Shown here piece after piece: positions 60,501 to 64,000 of a stretch of 64,000 nucleotides of DNA. Numbering within the stretch: position 1 is the first letter of the stretch; the number at the start of each line of letters is the position of its first letter. Under the pieces are notes generated by a model. It was given only the letters and a program-made list of their open reading frames with translations. It had not been told where the DNA came from and ran no database searches. The stretch is from positions 10,664,001 through 10,728,000 of the forward strand of contig JAUCBN010000054.1 of the NCBI GenBank assembly GCA_035048815.1. The letters run 5' to 3'. The translations under genes and the position numbers were made by a program. The stretch comes from Abelmoschus esculentus (Eukaryota > Streptophyta > Magnoliopsida > Malvales > Malvaceae).

Positions 60501-60976
60501 TACAAAATTGATATTTCCAAACAACACAATGTCAATTACTTTTCCTTTGGTTCCAGAAAATCATAACAAAAAATAAAGAACGATCGTGGCAGCAAGACAT
60601 TACCTGAGGGGGGCCCTGTACCACGACCACAAACGGAGGCGGTTCGCCATAGGAACGATCCATAACAGGAAGATGAAGCCTACGCTGTTCTTTCTCAACA
60701 GTACGTGATTGCAATCGCTTTGCTTTTGCATTGGAACGAAAAGCGAACGCCTAATATACAAATCAATTTTACAAAAAAGTCGTAAATTACTAGCTCAATC
60801 AAAAGAACAAACTCATATCAATTTTAAAGATAGAGTTGAACCTTAGGGTTTTGCTGCTTCTGGTCGGAGTTTTGATTCTTATTTTTGTCTTTGGCTTTCT
60901 TTTTTGCAGAGGCGCCCGAGTGGCGAGAGCGGTGAGCCCGGTGTGACTGCTCTCCGGCGCCGCTATCCATGGCCAT
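51540..60976 (-). CDS. BMS1: Ribosome biogenesis GTPase BMS1, with a 2-nt frameshift after the P-loop
   Basis: Nucleolar GTPase needed for 40S subunit assembly; it recruits RCL1 to the SSU processome. Eighteen exons on the minus strand: 60976-60842, 60750-60604, 59817-59729, 59610-59492, 59350-59160, 59045-58835, 57782-57545, 57464-57061, 56891-56768, 56289-56093, 55985-55636, 55343-55247, 55168-54950, 54219-53980, 52819-52610, 52377-52108, 51993-51790, 51704-51540. Exon 3 is 89 nt where 91 are needed, so the frame shifts after VGKSLLIK and stops. All other exons keep phase, giving about 1,203 residues if two bases are supplied. Visible: basic N-terminus, P-loop GPPQ-VGKS across exons 2/3, LTHLDKF (G4-like), an acidic low-complexity middle, then the conserved AARP2CN/RIBIOP_C half (YMQTRLKRHRWHKKVLKTRD, GWRRYQTTPVY, LSNNQASFRIIATAYILEF, KKAAKEEIGNRPKKKGGQP, REGIARCTFEDRILMSDIVF). 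Intron 55344-55635 is AT-AC. The tail is also altered. Confidence 0.9.
54535..54761 (+). mobile_element. Solo LTR, 227 bp, in a BMS1 intron
   Basis: Starts TGTTAG and ends TTCACA, and is flanked on both sides by the exact pentamer AACAT (54530-54534 and 54762-54766). A TATA-like CTATAAAAGAG lies at about 54680 and polyadenylation-type AT-rich sequence follows. TG...CA ends plus a 5-bp duplication define an LTR. With no internal region it is a solo LTR, left by recombination between two LTRs. The short length suggests a Copia-type or TRIM-like element. It lies antisense to BMS1 and does not touch the exons. Confidence 0.7.
55344..55635 (-). other. U12-type AT-AC intron of BMS1
   Basis: The intron starts with ATATCCTTTT, an exact match to the U12 5' splice-site consensus. 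Close to its end is ACCTTAAC, an exact match to the core of the U12 branch site (CCTTAAC), with the branch A about 10-11 nt before the terminal TTAC. Removing 292 nt joins GCTCA to CTATGAT, giving AHYDGSEAPEE in frame. There is no AG near the 3' exon, so a GT-AG reading is not possible. Confidence 0.85.
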
Positions 60977-62519
60977 GGCGGATCTTTGGCGAATAGCAAA
61001 TGGGTCTGGCAGTGATCTTTGGGAGGAAAGACGAGTAAAGCAACTCCGGCTCTTACTAGGGTTTTAGCTAGGTTTCCACACTTTTTATTACGGGGTTTAC
61101 TACAGTACGCTAATTTATTCTAATTTTATATTATATTTAAAAAAAATATATTTGATACATTATATTAAATATTAAAAATATACACTTTTTTATGGAAACA
61201 ATAACAAAACCTTAGCCGCTTTTTTTCTCCCATTCTTTTAACCGGGATCAATCATTTTCATTCGTAGTCGATAATAAATTTTAGTATTAATTGTCAATCA
61301 TCGAATTTATTATTTTTCTATTTTAATAAGAACCTTCATTTTTAGAGTTTTTTTGTTCTTGCGATATTTTTCTTGTTTTTATGATATGTTTTTATTTTTA
61401 TTTTGTGATTCGATTCATCTATCACTTAAAAAATTATATCCTCACTCGATTGATGGTTGTTTGTTGATGAAATCAGTTTTGCGTAGCAATATTTTTTGTA
61501 GCACAATTTGGGTTGTAAAAATTTTATTGGTATGTTTATCTCCATAGAAATTTCTAAGAATTTTGGGGTTGTTTAATCTAATTATTTTATTTTTTGAATA
61601 CAATATAATTATAATTTTTTATAAATTTAATAAAAATTCAGTAGCATTTATCAAAAAATAATATACACTTTTTTATACAACCATAACAAGTATGAGATCC
61701 ATTTATCAAAGTTTCGAAAAAAAATATAAGATTCGTTAATTTATCAAATAATTATAAATATTTATTTTATTATATTTTATATAATTTCAAATTTTGATAT
61801 AAAATTTAATATTTCTTTATTTAATGATTATAATAAATATGGTAATTTTTTATAAAATATTAATTCTTTTCAAATAATATTTTATAAATTATATTAATAT
61901 TTTTTAATCTTAAAACTTATATATTATATTAATTTGATCATAATTAAAACATAATGTGAATCTTAAAATTTTAGTTTTTTTTATTGTCACATAATGCAAT
62001 GTCAATCCTAAAATGATCATCAATAAATAATTTTTTCTCGTTTTTTCTTTCATGCCTTTTGTTTTGTTTAGCTTGTTTCTCATTTTCGTATAAAAATAGT
62101 CGATTTTTTTATGGTGTTTTTTTTACGATATAATATTTTTATATTTTTTTAAATTAAATTAGATGTTGTTTCTTCGTATGACGTTTATTGTATTATCTTC
62201 GTTATCTAACTTTGATTTGAACTTTCAGATTGAATATCGATAGATATTCACGATCATTAAAGATAGATTATAATTGAATTGTAATAATATCACTTTATCT
62301 ATGAAAAATCATTATTATATATATTTTTTATTCGTGTGATAGAATTTATCCTTCACTGTCGATAATATATATGTTTATATCTAATATTTTGCGTAGTTAT
62401 TTAATTGAATTTTTAATTATTCTTATTTAATCTATTTTAATTTTAAGTGATTAATTCATATACTATAGTGATTTTAGAAGAAATATTCTATATTCTTCTC
62501 GTAATTTTAAAGGAAAATA
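60977..62519. other. BMS1 promoter side and AT-rich intergenic DNA
   Basis: The first about 100 bases are the BMS1 leader and promoter. The rest is AT-rich and free of recognisable genes. Confidence 0.45.
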
Positions 62520-62766
62520 CTACAACGAGCGTCGAACACCGCTGAACACTACTAATGTTGAACATTGTTGAACACCATTAATTAATTAATAAAAATTTAA
62601 AATCTCAAGGACTCAGTATGTAATTAATAAAAGTGTGATAAACTCAACATATTATTAATAATTATATGATTAGTCATTTAGATTTTTATTCTTTATAAAT
62701 TAATTTAATAATGTTCAACGGTGTTCAACATTAACGATGTTCAACGGTGTTCGATCCCCGTTGTAG
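62520..62766. mobile_element. Foldback element of 247 bp with CTACAACG ends
   Basis: The left arm CTACAACGAGCGTCGAACAC, continuing with CGCTGAACA and AATGTTGAACA, is matched by the reverse complement of the right arm (GTGTTCGATCCCCGTTGTAG and the preceding GTTCAAC repeats). The arms are about 65 bp and contain several GTTGAACA(C/T) units each. The interior is AT-rich. Non-autonomous DNA element; the family is unknown (the end resembles CACTACAA-type termini). Confidence 0.6.
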
Positions 62767-62930
62767 ACTCATCCAATTTTAAAACATCCTTGGATCAAAA
62801 CTGTTTTAATTTAATTTTTTGCTCACTTTAATTGTTATTTTAATTTTTTTTATAAATAATCATTTATTATTTTATTATTTTCAGATTTCACAATAAAAGT
62901 CGTTGGTCAATAACGATTAACACTTAAAAC

Positions 62931-63354
62931 GGAGATATTATAGAAATATTGTGAGTGACAATTTTAATTCAAAAAATATTGTTTTATCCTATTATTTTTC
63001 ATTACATTGTGATTTATTGTCGAGTTCAGAAGACTGATTTCTTTTAACCCGTCTTTGAACAGCGAATTAATAAAAATAATAAACATTGTTCAAAGATGGG
63101 GAAAGCAATCCGTCTTTGAATAGTGTTTTTTCACTCAACCATTATTTCAATAGTAAAACACTGCTAAAAGACGGGTTCCTTTCACCCGTCTTTAAATAGT
63201 GTTTATTATTTTTATCAATTTACTGTTTAAAGACGGGTCGAAAAGAATCAATCTTTTGAACTCAACATTAAATCACAATATAACGGGAAATAATAAAATA
63301 AAAATAATATTTTTTGAATTAATTTTTTCAATCACAATATTCTATAATTTCTCC
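62931..63354. repeat. Long hairpin (about 424 bp, arms about 200 bp)
   Basis: Nearly the whole interval folds on itself. GGAGATATTATAGAAATATT at the left pairs with the right end (reverse complement GGAGAAATTATAGAATATTG). Inward the arms also pair at ATTGTGATTTA, GAGTTCA, CCCGTCTTT and AATAAACA segments, down to a TAGTGTTTT/AAAACACT stem with a loop of about 25 nt near 63130-63155. No protein is coded. It is either a large foldback MITE or, if transcribed, a precursor of small RNAs. Confidence 0.7.
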
Positions 63355-63384
63355 ACCTAAAACTGATTAAAGTGCTACATGACA

Positions 63385-63527
63385 CAAAGTGCTACATGAC
63401 ATTATTAAAGTGACATTAGGAGATGACGTAACAATATCATGTGTCACTTTAATAATGTGATATTAAAAAGTAAAATATATATTTCTAAATATTTTTAGTC
63501 AATCAAATAATGTCATGTAGCACTTTG
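63385..63527. repeat. Nested inverted repeats
   Basis: Positions 63385-63406 and 63506-63527 are perfect 22-nt reverse complements (core AAAGTGCTACATGACATT). Inside them ACATTATTAAAGTGACA (63399-63415) pairs with TGTCACTTTAATAATGT (63441-63457). It is a compact multi-stem foldback next to the long hairpin. Confidence 0.65.
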
Positions 63528-64000
63528 TTGACATGGTATCATCTAATTGATTAAAAATATATAAAAATTATTTATTAAAAAAATAGTCTCACATTTTTTA
63601 AAATCTTTAAAATAATTTTAAACTTTAAATCTCATTTAAATTAATTTTGTTACCAATTATTACGTCGTGGTTTATCACATCAGTCGTCGAACCATTAGAA
63701 TCACGTCAAAAAATCGATCGACAACGTATAAAACGTCAATCAAAGGTAAAATCATTAAATAATTCATTTAGACGATTCACGATAAATAACAATATAATGG
63801 ATAAGGAACAACAACACCATAAAAAATATTGACTATGAAGATTTAAATTTTTTGAGACTATTTTAAAAATATTTAAAATTTTCAAATATTTTATTTTTAA
63901 ATATATATAATAATAATTTTAAAATAAATATTTTAAACTAATCAAATGATACTAAGTCAGAGATATAACATGTGGCAACATCCAATTGGTTAAAAATATT
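63528..64000. other. AT-rich right end
   Basis: No gene seen. A segment near 63535-63560 (GGTATCATCTAATTGATTAA) recurs in similar form at the very end (TCCAATTGGTTAAAAATATT), so a repeat may continue beyond the window. Confidence 0.4.

Noticed and set aside
1..64000. Search for CRISPR, operons, plasmid or integrated viral genes
   Set aside because: The window is plant nuclear DNA; no regular spacer array, polycistronic layout or viral protein motif was seen.

Overview
The window is nuclear DNA of a flowering plant. The genes are split by many AT-rich introns with plant splice sites, all recognisable proteins are typical dicot families, and there is an intron-bearing elongator tRNA-Met. The intergenic DNA is very AT-rich and full of small inverted-repeat elements. 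The look of the proteins suggests Malvaceae (a cotton-like genome), but that is an impression and not a search result. I see no bacterial operon, CRISPR array, organellar block or viral gene.

Layout: (1) 544-11804, + strand: 28 exons of a UBP12/UBP13 ubiquitin-specific protease whose 5' part (most of the MATH domain) lies before the window. (2) 15830-18160, +: a complete two-exon CYP94 cytochrome P450. (3) 19302-21585, -: a MATH/coiled-coil gene with an in-frame TGA 56 codons before its expected end, followed by an RNase H relic, a broken opposite-strand fragment of the same MATH family, and tRNA-Met(CAT). (4) 27058-30359, +: a fasciclin-like arabinogalactan protein with a tiny second exon. 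(5) 35624-37276, +: mitochondrial succinate/fumarate carrier. (6) 38500-41402, -: calcium-dependent protein kinase of the CPK1/CPK2 type. (7) 43498-46189, -: ESCRT-III-like VPS60. (8) 47846-48952, +: GT14 glycosyltransferase. (9) 51540-60976, -: 18-exon BMS1 ribosome-biogenesis GTPase carrying a U12-type AT-AC intron, a solo LTR in another intron, and a 2-nt deletion just after its P-loop.

The genes do not form one pathway; they are ordinary independent plant loci. The only local theme is the MATH domain, shared by the UBP12 gene, the MATH/coiled-coil gene and its broken paralogue. The long spaces between genes hold AT-rich sequence, SINE-like copies, MITE-like elements and, at the right end, three foldback structures, one about 420 bp long. 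The points most worth checking are the BMS1 frameshift, its AT-AC intron, the TGA in the MATH gene and the long hairpin at 62931-63354. I did not find a convincing new multi-gene system.
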